A stretch of 64,000 nt of DNA from Allobosea sp. WAO (GCF_001509835.1 NZ_JXTJ01000010.1:1-64000); one strand, 5' to 3'. Positions 33,749-42,359 are shown, counted from the first letter of the stretch. Notes: generated by a model not told the origin, from the letters alone. Translations and numbers: made by a program.

Positions 33749-34853
33749 TAGCGACCAAATGAGCCTGTTTTGTAAGGCTTTTTTCCTCCTCTTGTCCCAC
33801 CTCGGAATCCGGTGGGACAATTATCGATCCAGCCTGAAGCTTCATCATCGCTGAATCCGCCATCTGCGGTTTGCGTGCTGCGCGGGTGTAGCGTTCCACC
33901 TCCTCAAGGGTCCTGTGGCCGGTAACGGACATCAGCTCGTGGGCTGTGGCTTGGCTCTCGGCCAGCCTTGCCGCGATGGCCTTGCGCAGACCGTGGGCGC
34001 GGCCAGGAACGCCGGCATCCTTGCATCGCTCGCGGAACCAATTGCCGAAGCCGTTCGGCGTGAACGGCTCGTCGTATTGAGTTTCTAGGAACGTGTCCCC
34101 ACCGCGCGGGCCGGCGGCGATAGCCTCGAGCAAATGAGGATCTGCTGGGATATCGATATCTACCGGCGAGCGGTGCTCGTTCTTCGCCTGTGTGAAGCGA
34201 AGCCGGCCGTTCTGAATGTGCGAAGGTCCGAGCCGCACAGCATCCTCCCGGCGGCCTGCAGAGAAGTAGATCAACATCATTGCGAGCCGCGGCTTTGTGC
34301 CTAGTGGCCAACGCTTCTCAAAGCGCAAAACCTCATCGACGGTCCACGAGTGGTGGCCATTGGTCTTGTACCTCACGAGCTTCACGTCGCGGGCCGGATT
34401 GGCGGAGACCTCCTCGGCTTCGACGGCCCAACTGAAAAGTGCCTTGATCGCTTTCAGGCGCTGATTGGCGGCGCCCTTCTCGAGTTCGTCGCGCAGCCGC
34501 CTGACGTGCTTAGACTCCATGCGATCGACCGGGAGGCTGCCCTTGGTCTGGCAAACCAGATCGAGCGCGCGCTTGCGCCAAGCCCGAGTGCTGACGTCTA
34601 GAATCTTGAACTCCGGGCTGGCGTAGTACTTCCCGCAAAGTTCGCGGAAGCTGCCCTTTTCGGCCTTCTCAGGCGCGACCACCTTGCTGGGCGATTTGCC
34701 CGCCAGGGCGTCCCGGTAGGCGCCCCAAAACGCATCGGAGCCGTATTCCTGCGTGAGCCGAACCTTTGCTTTGCCAGGCACGCGGACGTACCACCGCACA
34801 TTGCCGTGCCGGTCCAGGTCCTTGCTAAGCCGAGGAGGGTTTGGGCGAGGCAT
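33708..34853 (-). CDS. int: Tyrosine-recombinase integrase of the prophage
   Basis: 381 residues from ATG 34853. Catalytic residues visible: Arg at SAGRREDAVRL (about 201), HGLR (His287, Arg290), TGHRTLEEVERY with His313 and the nucleophile Tyr322. An N-terminal arm-binding and core-binding region precedes (SRAWRKRALDLV, LKAIKALFSWAVE). The last residues (LPRGLEPLFSP) are the antisense reading of the tRNA-Glu fragment, so the C-terminus is encoded by the att site. It overlaps the excisionase-like gene by one base. Confidence 0.95.
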   Translation of the reverse strand: MPRPNPPRLSKDLDRHGNVRWYVRVPGKAKVRLTQEYGSDAFWGAYRDALAGKSPSKVVAPEKAEKGSFRELCGKYYASPEFKILDVSTRAWRKRALDLVCQTKGSLPVDRMESKHVRRLRDELEKGAANQRLKAIKALFSWAVEAEEVSANPARDVKLVRYKTNGHHSWTVDEVLRFEKRWPLGTKPRLAMMLIYFSAGRREDAVRLGPSHIQNGRLRFTQAKNEHRSPVDIDIPADPHLLEAIAAGPRGGDTFLETQYDEPFTPNGFGNWFRERCKDAGVPGRAHGLRKAIAARLAESQATAHELMSVTGHRTLEEVERYTRAARKPQMADSAMMKLQAGSIIVPPDSEVGQEEEKSLTKQAHLVAMALPRGLEPLFSP

Positions 34854-35104
34854 CAGGCGACATCGTCCCATGGCTTCGCAGCGGACGGGCTGTCTCGATA
34901 CGGCAGGCTGTCAAACGCGGCATCTAGATCCCGAACATCCCAAACGGTCCGGGTATTGACGGTGCGAGGGGAGGGCGCACGACCCTCCTTTACGAGGCCA
35001 TCAAACAGCGAGGGAGAGATACCGAAGTAGAACGCTGCTTCGGCACGCGAGAGCCCACGCGGCATGAAGCCATGGTTCCGTCGATTGTCATTGGCTGGCT
35101 GCAT
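34853..35104 (-). CDS. AlpA/MerR-like DNA-binding protein, probable excisionase
   Basis: 83 residues. After a PANDN start comes an HTH_17-type winged helix (GLSRAEAAFYFGISPSLFDG, LVKEGRAPSPRTVNTRTVWD) like AlpA and small excisionases. Its stop overlaps the integrase start (TGATG), so both proteins are made together and it likely directs excision. Confidence 0.75.
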   Translation of the reverse strand: MQPANDNRRNHGFMPRGLSRAEAAFYFGISPSLFDGLVKEGRAPSPRTVNTRTVWDVRDLDAAFDSLPYRDSPSAAKPWDDVA

Positions 35105-35185
35105 TCGAGGCTCCGTGGCGGGCGAATGCCCTTACATAGGGCGAATCCTAATTTGCAAAGTCAAGGCAAATCGGCGGGCGAGGCG

Positions 35186-35526
35186 CTACGCGGCGCGCCA
35201 AAATGGGAGCGTAAACACCTTCCAGTGAAGCTCCTCGCTATCCTCTGGGTTGAGGACACCGACTGCCCGACGTAGCGCCGCGAACGCGAGTTGGCCGCCC
35301 TCTTGCGCGCGGGGATCAGCGTGCTCGAGCGTGAAATCGAGGTAGCCGAGGCGACCTTCTTTGGCGCCGCCCACCTCCTGCGTAAGGCAGCGGAGGACCA
35401 TGCCCTGGCCGCAAGGAGTGGGCAGATACTCCGACTCGACGATCTCAAGGGTGTCTGCTCAGGCGGCATGGGCTGGTAACCGCTACACGGGACGTCGGGA
35501 TTGTAGGTATGTGCGATGCTGGTCAC
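35186..35526 (-). pseudogene. DUF669-family phage protein with a frameshift
   Basis: From ATG 35526 the frame reads MTSIAHTYNPDVPCSGYQPM, the normal DUF669 start, then leaves the family near residue 24. The continuation is in another frame: TLEIVESEYLPTPCGQGMVL, LGYLDFTLEHADPRAQEG and RRAVGVLNPEDSEELHWKVF, ending at 35186. The length is two bases over a multiple of three, so one indel explains it. DUF669 genes sit in phage early recombination or replication regions. Confidence 0.65.
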
Positions 35527-35540
35527 GGCTGGGCTCCTAA

Positions 35541-35614
35541 TGGTGATTATTACACCATTAACGGTAATTCCATCGCCAATTTGATGTCAGCCGCCTTCGG
35601 TGATAATTTCACCA
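35541..35614. promoter_or_regulatory. Paired operators of the prophage repressor
   Basis: Two related 17-bp dyads: TGGTGATTATTACACCA (35541-35557) and CGGTGATAATTTCACCA (35598-35614). The second abuts the repressor ATG. A half-site-like GGTAATTCCAT lies between them. Placement between divergent genes fits a lysogeny switch with autoregulation. Confidence 0.7.
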
Positions 35615-35615
35615 T

Positions 35616-36035
35616 ATGAAGGGTTTTCAATGCCGAATGGCTCGCGCCGCGCTGGACTGGACAACGGCTGACCTCGCCGCGGCAGCGGTCGTCGGCGTCA
35701 ATACAGTCAACCGGTTCGAAGCGGGGCAGGACGCGCGTATGAGCAGCGTGGAGAAGCTCAAGGTCGCCCTCCAGTCCGCCGGCGTCGAGTTCATTGACGA
35801 TGCACGGGGCGAAGGCGTCTTAAAGCTGCGCCTACCGGCCCGCCAAGCGGCCACCGAGGCGGAAATGAACGCCAGCGCGGACACGGTGAGATCACAAGCC
35901 GCGGCTGCCGTTGACGAGGCCCTAATCGGCTCTGACGCAACTGCGGAACAGAAGGCGGAACGCCGGGGAGCGCTCACGGACGAACCGGCAGTGATCGGGC
36001 GGGCTCGCGGGAAGGGCCGGGGCAAGCTTCTGTGA
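35616..36035 (+). CDS. XRE-family phage repressor-like regulator
   Basis: 139 residues. N-terminal HTH: FQCRMARAALDWTTADLAAA then VGVNTVNRFEAGQ. A middle VALQSAGVEFIDDARGEGVL follows, and the tail is Ala/Arg-rich (RARGKGRGKLL). Starting at 35616 retains the QCRMARAAL motif that begins these proteins. The operator dyads directly upstream suggest self-repression. A later ATG at 35637 would cut helix 1. Confidence 0.75.
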   Translation: MKGFQCRMARAALDWTTADLAAAAVVGVNTVNRFEAGQDARMSSVEKLKVALQSAGVEFIDDARGEGVLKLRLPARQAATEAEMNASADTVRSQAAAAVDEALIGSDATAEQKAERRGALTDEPAVIGRARGKGRGKLL

Positions 36036-36075
36036 CCGGGCGCCCTGGCCTCGACGTGGCGTTGATGGCTAAGGA

Positions 36076-36516
36076 ATGAGCGAAAACGACGACCGTCCCC
36101 GGCTTATGACCAAGCAACAGGCCGCAGCTTATTGCGGCGTGAGCGGCCCGACTTTCACAAAGTGGGTCTTGGCCGGCGATATGCCTGGGCCGTTCAGGTC
36201 AACACGCATGTATGACCGTCGGGTGATCGATTTGGTCCTCGACAAGGCCGCAGGGATCTTGCAGGGCGCTCCGCCTAAAGAAGACGCTTTTGACAGGTGG
36301 AAACGTGAAGAAGCTGAGAAGGCTGCCGCAGCCGCCAGCATGACGCCCTACCAAGCTGCGCTCGCTGCCTCGGAAGAGACCAGCCACGAGAAATGGTACC
36401 GCGAGAGCCAGGCTAGGAAGGCGCGGAAGGCCGAGAGGGCTAGGGCTCGAGAGAAGCAAGAGGCCGAGGCTGAGAAGGTCGCGCCCAGCCGGCAGAACCG
36501 CACCCCCAAGCCTTGA
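36076..36516 (+). CDS. AlpA-like HTH protein with charged coiled tail
   Basis: 146 residues. Residues 10-55 form an excisionase-like winged helix (MTKQQAAAYCGVSGPTFTKW). From about 75 on it is a highly charged helix (RKARKAERARAREKQEAEAE). Encoded 40 bp after the repressor, probably in one transcript. A DNA-packaging or regulatory role is possible; not identified further. Confidence 0.6.
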   Translation: MSENDDRPRLMTKQQAAAYCGVSGPTFTKWVLAGDMPGPFRSTRMYDRRVIDLVLDKAAGILQGAPPKEDAFDRWKREEAEKAAAAASMTPYQAALAASEETSHEKWYRESQARKARKAERARAREKQEAEAEKVAPSRQNRTPKP

Positions 36517-36644
36517 CCGCGCCCTTGCCTAACCGGTGTTCCGTTGCGAACATGCCGTGCCTCCGGGCTCTTACGAGCTTGAGGCAATCGCTGGCGGAGC
36601 GGGAGGTCGAACCGCTCTGTCAGCGATCCCCACCCAACCTGCAG

Positions 36645-36914
36645 CTACTTTGGCTTCAGGAGTCGGTTGAACATCTCGGTAATCGGGTTGCGAGGGCTGC
36701 GAGTCCTGGCGGGAGAGCTTGGCTTGCCCGACCAATCAATTTGCGCCTCGCCTATAACCCGCTCCCGGTCATCCATGCCTCTAACTCGGTATTGCGGATC
36801 GCCGTCGTCGCTTGTCGGCAATAGGCGGGTGACGGCATAGGTTCCTACGGCATCTTGATCGTGGAAGCCGAAAGTCAGCCGGACTTGGTCTCCGACCTTA
36901 AAATGGTGGTCCAT
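36645..36914 (-). CDS. Hypothetical protein with KOW/SH3-like start
   Basis: 89 residues. The start MDHHFKVGDQVRLTFGFHDQ and YRVRGMDDRERVIGEAQIDW resemble small beta-barrel domains that read position-independent cues, and a basic C-terminal tail follows. GGAGCGGCT precedes the ATG. Orphan gene inside the prophage early region. Confidence 0.55.
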   Translation of the reverse strand: MDHHFKVGDQVRLTFGFHDQDAVGTYAVTRLLPTSDDGDPQYRVRGMDDRERVIGEAQIDWSGKPSSPARTRSPRNPITEMFNRLLKPK

Positions 36915-37089
36915 AGCCGCTCCTTTGTGCTGTCAGCATTCAGAGCTGAAAGGCACCTTAACACGCCGGAGGGCTGTGGAGGGCGGATTTCCTGCGTGAG
37001 GGCCTCGGATGGCGCAAGGATTTGCGGGGCGCGCTACCCCGCCAGCCAGCGCGGTTGAGCCGTGCCCGGGCAGCCCCTACATACCTGCG

Positions 37090-37356
37090 ATGACAGAATC
37101 CCCGAACATCATCCGCTCGCCGCTCTGCCAGAGCTTCACCGCCGACGGTGTCACAGCCCAAATCGAGATCTACCGCCTTGAGGACGGTACCAGCTGGACG
37201 CTGGAACTGATCGACGCGGACGGCGGGTCAATCGTCTGGGAAGAACAGTTCGCAACCGACGCCGCCGCGTTCGCCGAATTCACCGAAGGGCTAGAAGAGA
37301 TGGGCTTAGCTAATCTGATTGAGCCGGATGAGGACGACGTCGCTACGGTGCACTGA
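37090..37356 (+). CDS. Hypothetical acidic protein
   Basis: 88 residues from ATG 37090 (GCAGCCCCTACATACCTGCG upstream, no strong ribosome site). Beta-strand-rich with an acidic tail (GLEEMGLANLIEPDEDDVAT). Resembles small rhizobial proteins of unknown role. Composition and codon use look coding. Confidence 0.55.
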   Translation: MTESPNIIRSPLCQSFTADGVTAQIEIYRLEDGTSWTLELIDADGGSIVWEEQFATDAAAFAEFTEGLEEMGLANLIEPDEDDVATVH

Positions 37357-37622
37357 GGGCGGCCTGCTGACGGCGCTTTATTCGTCGGCCGGCGTCCCAC
37401 CAGGTTAGGGAACCCACTGCAAAACCTGGGCTTTCTGACGGATTTTCGTCCCTTTTGAAGGTGGTAAGCCCCTAGGGCGCGCGAATTCGTCCAGCAATTC
37501 CCAAGGCTTAGCCGCCGCCTTGGAACTTATCCCCAAAACTCACATCTACCCACCAGATGTCGTGTCAACAGGCTTTGCAGCGCACTAATCCTTGACGCTA
37601 GGGGGGATGTGCGCAAGAAAAA

Positions 37623-37648
37623 GGCAGGCTTGTATCAGCAAGCCTGCC
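37623..37648. terminator. Hairpin, probably terminator
   Basis: GGCAGGCTTG-tatcag-CAAGCCTGCC, perfect 10-bp stem, with A-run on the left and TCGTCTTTC on the right. May terminate transcription from either side. Confidence 0.65.
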
Positions 37649-37750
37649 TCGTCTTTCGGGTGGCGCCCGGAGGGCAACCGCCCACTACGTAGTGTGCAAG
37701 CACGTGGTAGCGCGGACATGGGGCTCAGATCAAGCCACACGGAGGCCTCA

Positions 37751-37888
37751 ATGGCCACGAAGCAGACTGGAAACAAGGCCTCGACGATCGCCGGTAAGGT
37801 GCTCGGTGGGGCCAAGCCCACGCAGGCTCAGGTGAAGACGCTCGCCGCGTCGGTGTTGAGCCAGGACGAGAAGAAGGGGCGTCGCTAA
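37751..37888 (+). CDS. Small lysine-rich protein of a rhizobial family
   Basis: 45 residues from ATG 37751 with GGAGG 6 nt upstream. Sequence MATKQTGNKASTIAGKVLGG and SQDEKKGRR is similar in style to short basic proteins found repeatedly in Hyphomicrobiales genomes. An intrinsic terminator follows 24 bp after the stop. Function unknown; the basic helix could bind nucleic acid. Confidence 0.65.
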   Translation: MATKQTGNKASTIAGKVLGGAKPTQAQVKTLAASVLSQDEKKGRR

Positions 37889-37912
37889 CGCGGTAACCTC
37901 TTTTGACTAGCG

Positions 37913-37940
37913 CGCGGCAGGAGCCATCCTGCCGCGTTTT
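37913..37940 (+). terminator. Intrinsic terminator
   Basis: CGCGGCAGGA-gcca-TCCTGCCGCG followed by TTTTTC, a textbook rho-independent terminator after the 45-residue gene. Confidence 0.88.
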
Positions 37941-37963
37941 TCTTTCTTTCCTCGGAGGAACAT

Positions 37964-38206
37964 ATGAGCAACGAGATGGATGAGGTGCGTCTCAAGCTGG
38001 CGCAGACCGCAGCCGAGCTTCATACCTTCACTCTCAAATTTGGAGATGAATTAGGGCGTAAGCCGCCGTACAAGGGCCTGGACGGCATGGACGCGATCGT
38101 CCTCTATCTCGTGAACAAGCATCACTGGCTCCCGGCAGATGTGAGGGCGATATCGCAGGAGGATCTGCGGATCGTGCTGAACGAGGAACTCAGCACAAAG
38201 CCGTAA
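37964..38206 (+). CDS. Hypothetical protein
   Basis: 80 residues from ATG 37964 with CGGAGGAACAT directly upstream. Helical and soluble: LKLAQTAAELHTFTLKFGDE and DAIVLYLVNKHHWLPADVRA. No family recognised. It follows a terminator, so it has its own promoter. Confidence 0.6.
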   Translation: MSNEMDEVRLKLAQTAAELHTFTLKFGDELGRKPPYKGLDGMDAIVLYLVNKHHWLPADVRAISQEDLRIVLNEELSTKP

Positions 38207-38273
38207 GCGCTCAACGGCGTAGCGTAAGATTCCGCCCGTGCACTGGCGGATCCGCAGTCAGGTTAGTGGCTGC

Positions 38274-38933
38274 CTAAGCGGCTTCCCGCAGTCGGGCAGG
38301 CTTTATCCGCCTACCCACCTCATCCTCCAGCCAGCCGTGGATAACGCTACCTGACACGCCGTCCGGCCCTACGATCGCATGCCCAATGAAGCCGCCCACG
38401 GCGTGCGCCAGGACGGGCTCAGGGCCTGCGCCATAGCGGATATCCTCGAGACCTTCCCGAGCCCGCTGAAAGGCCGCTATTGCGCGCTGCTCCGACCACT
38501 CATCGCCGAGGTCCAGCCGATCGACGCCAAAGCCGGAGCGCTTCCCCATGACGTAGATTACCCCCGGCTCGCAGTCGTCGCCGTCGCGATGATAGGTCTT
38601 GCGAAACAGGACTCGCCCGACGTTCTCGGGGTCGGACCACCCTGCGATGACGATCTCTCCAAGGAGGTCGCCCATCAATACGTCGAACACCGCGAAGATG
38701 TCGTCGAGTTTCGCAACAAACTCGTCGAAGCCGTTATATTCGATGCATTCGCAGGCTGTTTCGAAGGCTTCGAACGCGAAACGTGCGCCCCGGCTTGAAT
38801 ACGCAGCCTTGGCTCGTGGCACTGCCCAAACCTTCGGCTCGATCGCGGTGAGGATGCCCGTGTCATCATAGAAACAGGCGTCGGCCAGAAGACGCACACG
38901 GTCGTGCTCGATCAATGTCGCTATAGCGCTCAC
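38274..38933 (-). CDS. Phage protein, possible Ntn-hydrolase-like
   Basis: 219 residues. The start SAIATLIEHDRVRLLADACF and VWAVPRAKAAYSSRGARFAF resembles the beta-sheet sandwich of proteasome-like Ntn hydrolases found in some phages, but no catalytic N-terminal Thr or Ser is evident. It overlaps the tape-measure start/stop region by 4 bp, so it belongs to the tail operon. Confidence 0.5.
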   Translation of the reverse strand: MSAIATLIEHDRVRLLADACFYDDTGILTAIEPKVWAVPRAKAAYSSRGARFAFEAFETACECIEYNGFDEFVAKLDDIFAVFDVLMGDLLGEIVIAGWSDPENVGRVLFRKTYHRDGDDCEPGVIYVMGKRSGFGVDRLDLGDEWSEQRAIAAFQRAREGLEDIRYGAGPEPVLAHAVGGFIGHAIVGPDGVSGSVIHGWLEDEVGRRIKPARLREAA

Positions 38934-40774
38934 GCGAGCACCTCCAAATTGTCTGAGTTTACGGCGCCGGTATATCCGCCGTCTGCGTAGAGGCCGCCTG
39001 AGCCCGGCGTCAGGCCGCCTCCTCCGAAGCCGCCGGAGAACATGCCGAACAGGCCGCCGGGCGTACCATTGCTGCCGGTTGTGCCGAAGAACCCCGCCAG
39101 CGGGCCTGAGCCCATCAACGACGCCTGCAGAGCAGCTTTGGCTAGTTGTTTGACGAGGTTTTTGAGAACGTCTTCGGCCTTTTCGCCGTTGATGATCAGG
39201 TCTTCAAGGCCGTCAGTTATTGCGTCGCCGAAAAAGTTCTGGGCTTCCTGCGCGCCCTCGATAGCCTTCTTGACTTCTTCGACCTTCACTTTGGCGTTCG
39301 CATAGCCAGTCGCGGCCCGGTCGATTGCAGCGCGCATTTCATCAGTGATGGGGATGTTTGCGCGTTTCGCGGCAGTCTCTAGCTCAAGCGCCTCGCGGGC
39401 CTTCGCCTTCGCGAAAGTGCCCTTTCCCTCCATCTCAGCTTCAAGCTGGAGCGCCTTGGTGCGCTTCTCGCTGGCGACAAGAGCTTTCTCATAGGAGTCC
39501 AGCGTGTCCTTGCTGGAGCTGCCGCCGCCCTTGCCTTCTTTACTGCCGGGGACGGCATACTTTGAGTCCTTGATGGAGATAGCCCCGGCAACCGCAGTCG
39601 GGGGCTTCGGCGCTGCTGTCTTCGCAGCATCGGCCTGCTGCGCGGCGAAGGCGCTCTCTGCGGCCCGGAAGCTGACCCGGGCTGCATCTGCCGCCGCGCG
39701 AGTGGCTGCGGCCTGCTCGGCAGCCACCGTATCCCGGCCGCCGGCGTTGGCCGCTCCCATCTCGCGGGCGGCGCCAACACGGGCAGCACGCTCTTCCTGA
39801 TAGGAAAGGCCCTGCTGACGCTGCAGCTTGCCGTTGGCGGCGTAGGCTTCGCCGAGCTTGGCAATCAGCGACTGCACGCCGTTGACCGCGCCGGCCGCTG
39901 CCGTGCCAATGCCCGCCAAGCTATTGGCGACGCTATCAAGGCCGGTTGCGAGGCCCTTGCTAAGCCCGGTCGCCTTATCGAACTCGCCCGCCGCCTTCTC
40001 GAACTCTGTCTTGAGATTCTGGGTAGCCTGGGCGGTCGTAAGGACCGAGCCGGCGAGCTTGTCCTGAATGACGCCAGCCCCGGCGCGAGCGGCGTCATAG
40101 AACGCCTTCGATGATACCTCACCGTCCTTTACGAGCTTTGTGAGCTTGGCGACGTCGCCGCCTGCCTCCTTCATCCCCGCCGCCACAGCCTGCAAAAGCG
40201 GGTACTGGCTATCGAGAAGCGAATTGTACTCCTCGGCCTGGACCTTGCCGCCCGAGAGCGCTTGGCTCAGCTGCAATAGGCTGCCCGAGGCTTCCGACGC
40301 GGACGTGCCAGAAACACGAAGGCCCTGCGCGACCAAGTCCGTGAACTTCAACAGCTCCCCGGAGCTCGTGCCGAGCGTTATCTGCGCCTGGCTGACGCGC
40401 CCGAATAGCTGGGCTAGCGCTTCCATCGGCACGGCGTTTTTGATTGCGGACTGATAAACCGCGTCCAAGGTCTTCGGCAGGTCGGCGTCGCCGACACCAG
40501 CGACCTTCAGCGAGTTTATGACCTTCTGATAAGAGTCCGCCGCCTTCTGAATATCGTTCAGCGCCGCCCCGACAGCTACACCGGCGAACACGCCAGCGAT
40601 CCGCTTGCCAAGGGTGCCCAGCGAGCCACCGACGGACTTTTCCATCTGGCTTGCTCGATCTTCGAGCGATTTGAAGATTCGATAGGCCTGCGCATTTTGA
40701 CGCTTTAGTTGATTCTCAAATTTCTGTCCCTGAACTTCTAGAATAAGCTGTAGTCGTTCGGCGTCTACTGCCAT
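38930..40774 (-). CDS. Phage tail tape-measure protein
   Basis: 614 residues. Begins with an antirepresentative coiled N-terminus (EVQGQKFENQLKRQNAQAYR), then the conserved tape-measure domain (VINSLKVAGVGDADLPKTLD, ASEASGSLLQLSQALSGGKV, EEYNSLLDSQYPLLQAVAAG), a long helical region rich in Ala, and a glycine-rich C-terminus (GGFGGGGLTPGSGGLYADGG). Short for the type, so the phage tail would be short. Stop overlaps the next gene. Confidence 0.88.
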   Translation of the reverse strand: MAVDAERLQLILEVQGQKFENQLKRQNAQAYRIFKSLEDRASQMEKSVGGSLGTLGKRIAGVFAGVAVGAALNDIQKAADSYQKVINSLKVAGVGDADLPKTLDAVYQSAIKNAVPMEALAQLFGRVSQAQITLGTSSGELLKFTDLVAQGLRVSGTSASEASGSLLQLSQALSGGKVQAEEYNSLLDSQYPLLQAVAAGMKEAGGDVAKLTKLVKDGEVSSKAFYDAARAGAGVIQDKLAGSVLTTAQATQNLKTEFEKAAGEFDKATGLSKGLATGLDSVANSLAGIGTAAAGAVNGVQSLIAKLGEAYAANGKLQRQQGLSYQEERAARVGAAREMGAANAGGRDTVAAEQAAATRAAADAARVSFRAAESAFAAQQADAAKTAAPKPPTAVAGAISIKDSKYAVPGSKEGKGGGSSSKDTLDSYEKALVASEKRTKALQLEAEMEGKGTFAKAKAREALELETAAKRANIPITDEMRAAIDRAATGYANAKVKVEEVKKAIEGAQEAQNFFGDAITDGLEDLIINGEKAEDVLKNLVKQLAKAALQASLMGSGPLAGFFGTTGSNGTPGGLFGMFSGGFGGGGLTPGSGGLYADGGYTGAVNSDNLEVLA

Positions 40775-40849
40775 AAAAAAACCTTGTCGTGATGAGCCTA
40801 ATTATTGGAATTCTGCGCGAATGACCGCGCCACCACAGTGAGAAAAGTG

Positions 40850-41269
40850 ATGAATAAAGAGGAACTGGCAGGTCTGGTCGCTAACGTCGTGTCCGCTTTC
40901 GTGTCGCATAACAGCGTCCCTCCCGCCGACTTGCCGGCCTTGATCGCCAGCACGCACGCTGCTCTTGTCGGGCTTGGTCAGCCGCCAGCCCCCGCTCCGG
41001 AGGAAAAATTGGCTCCAGCCGTTCCAATCAGGAAGTCGGTCACGCCGTCTGCCATTACCTGCCTCGAATGCGGGCTGAGCTTTCGTACGCTGAAGCGCCA
41101 TTTGCGCACCTCGCACGAGCTGACGTCCGAGCAATACCGCGACAAATGGAGCCTGCCGGCCGACTACCCGGTGACCGCACCGGCGTACACGGAGGCAAGG
41201 TCACAGCTCGCGAAGAAGATCGGGCTTGGACAGGTCAGGCCAAGGCGGGCAGGTAGAAGCAGCGTCTGA
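40850..41269 (+). CDS. MucR/Ros-family zinc-finger transcriptional regulator
   Basis: 139 residues from ATG 40850. The Ros/MucR core is intact: SAITCLECGLSFRTLKRHLR with two Cys and zinc-ligand His residues, then HELTSEQYRDKWSLPADYPV and APAYTEARSQLAKKIGLGQ. N-terminal helix VANVVSAFVSHN is the oligomerisation region. These H-NS-like silencers bind AT-rich DNA. Divergent from the tape-measure gene and unusual as prophage cargo. Confidence 0.92.
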   Translation: MNKEELAGLVANVVSAFVSHNSVPPADLPALIASTHAALVGLGQPPAPAPEEKLAPAVPIRKSVTPSAITCLECGLSFRTLKRHLRTSHELTSEQYRDKWSLPADYPVTAPAYTEARSQLAKKIGLGQVRPRRAGRSSV

Positions 41270-41387
41270 TTTCGGCAGTCCATTGGGCTGCCTGTGACGT
41301 CGCATGCGGCATACCAACCAATAGGGTTGTTAACCATTGAGTTAATCGATAGCATAGGGCTTCCAGCGTTTAGTACAGGAGAGTCCG

Positions 41388-41591
41388 ATGCATCCGATTT
41401 TAGTGAAATGTCCCCAGACAGGACGTTCAGTCGAGACCGGCCTCCGTACCACGAAAGCCAGTTTTGACGCTCTGAGTATTCGGCGGATATTGAGGTGCCC
41501 TGATTGCGATCAGGATCATGCTTGGTCGTGCACCGAGGCGTTCTTGGGCGAAGAGGAAATGCGGGTGCGCGGAGCCCCGAAGGCGGCTTAA
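41388..41591 (+). CDS. Small zinc-ribbon-like protein
   Basis: 67 residues. Two cysteine pairs (VKCPQTGRSVETG and RCPDCDQDHAWSC) suggest a treble-clef or ribbon. Such 60-70 residue proteins with this start (HPILVKCPQTGR) are common in Hyphomicrobiales. ATG 41388 follows AGGAGAGTCCG, a good ribosome site. Confidence 0.65.
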   Translation: MHPILVKCPQTGRSVETGLRTTKASFDALSIRRILRCPDCDQDHAWSCTEAFLGEEEMRVRGAPKAA

Positions 41592-41615
41592 TCCGTAGGG
41601 ACAGGCGCTCCGACC

Positions 41616-41897
41616 TCAGTGGCTGGAACGCCTGCGCCTGCTGCCCGGCGGCCCGAACTCGCGCTCGGCCCAATAGGGGCGCTCTGGCGGTGCGAAGCCT
41701 CGGTAGAAGTCTTCCAGGTACTGGATGACCTGCCCCCCAATGCGGTGCCAGGTCTCCTCAGCGAGAGGCCGCGCCGTAGCCTCGGTGAGGCCGACCCGTT
41801 CCAGTTCATCGAAGTAGTCGCGGCCCATTTCCAGATACCCCGCCCAAGCAGGTATCTCCCCTGCGCGAGCCTTGGATTTCCTATGCCGAACCGGCAT
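41616..41897 (-). CDS. Phage protein encoded next to the small terminase
   Basis: 93 residues, ATG at 41897 sharing one base with the stop of the terminase small-subunit gene. Helical with ARPLAEETWHRIGGQVIQYL and an arginine-rich tail. Not recognised; its place in phage genomes between terminase subunits suggests a packaging role. Confidence 0.6.
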   Translation of the reverse strand: MPVRHRKSKARAGEIPAWAGYLEMGRDYFDELERVGLTEATARPLAEETWHRIGGQVIQYLEDFYRGFAPPERPYWAEREFGPPGSRRRRSSH

Positions 41898-42235
41898 TAG
41901 CGCCTCGCTCCGTAATCGGGCGTCCGCGGCGCGCGCGGTGCGTCGGGAGCGTCAACGCCGTCCAAGGCCAGTTCACGCAAACCGCGGAAGAACGCTGTTC
42001 GACTATCCCGCTCGATCGCGACGCATGGATGCGCCTTCGGGATACCGGCCCGGTCGTTGACGGTGAGGCCGCCAACCAGTTGCTCCCGCGCCTGCTCTGA
42101 CCTGTCCCAAGCCTCCGCGGTCTTCACCAGCACGCGGAAATGGTGCGGCTCCAGATCAAAATCGGCAATGACATCCCGCACCCACTTGCGCGTTTCGGGG
42201 CGCAGATGGGCCGGGACCTTATGGTTTTCGGCCAT
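41897..42235 (-). CDS. P27-family terminase small subunit
   Basis: 112 residues. Recognisable by PAHLRPETRKWVRDVIADFD, LVKTAEAWDRSEQAREQLVG and HPCVAIERDSRTAFFRGLRE, the family's conserved blocks. It binds phage DNA and presents it to the large subunit. No large terminase gene follows, which is abnormal. Confidence 0.88.
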   Translation of the reverse strand: MAENHKVPAHLRPETRKWVRDVIADFDLEPHHFRVLVKTAEAWDRSEQAREQLVGGLTVNDRAGIPKAHPCVAIERDSRTAFFRGLRELALDGVDAPDAPRAPRTPDYGARR

Positions 42236-42359
42236 TTATGGCCCTCTTTCTTGATTGTGGGATTACGCATCGATTCGGGGCAAGCGCCGCGCGCACGTTC
42301 GGATGGCTCCGTTGCGGGCGGAGCGAGTGCCGCAAGGAATAGACGTCCCCCCGGGGGGC

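Noticed and set aside
33708..33760. Working tRNA-Glu gene
   Set aside because: Only the 3' portion matches; the acceptor 5' strand (GCTCCCT) and D-arm are absent.
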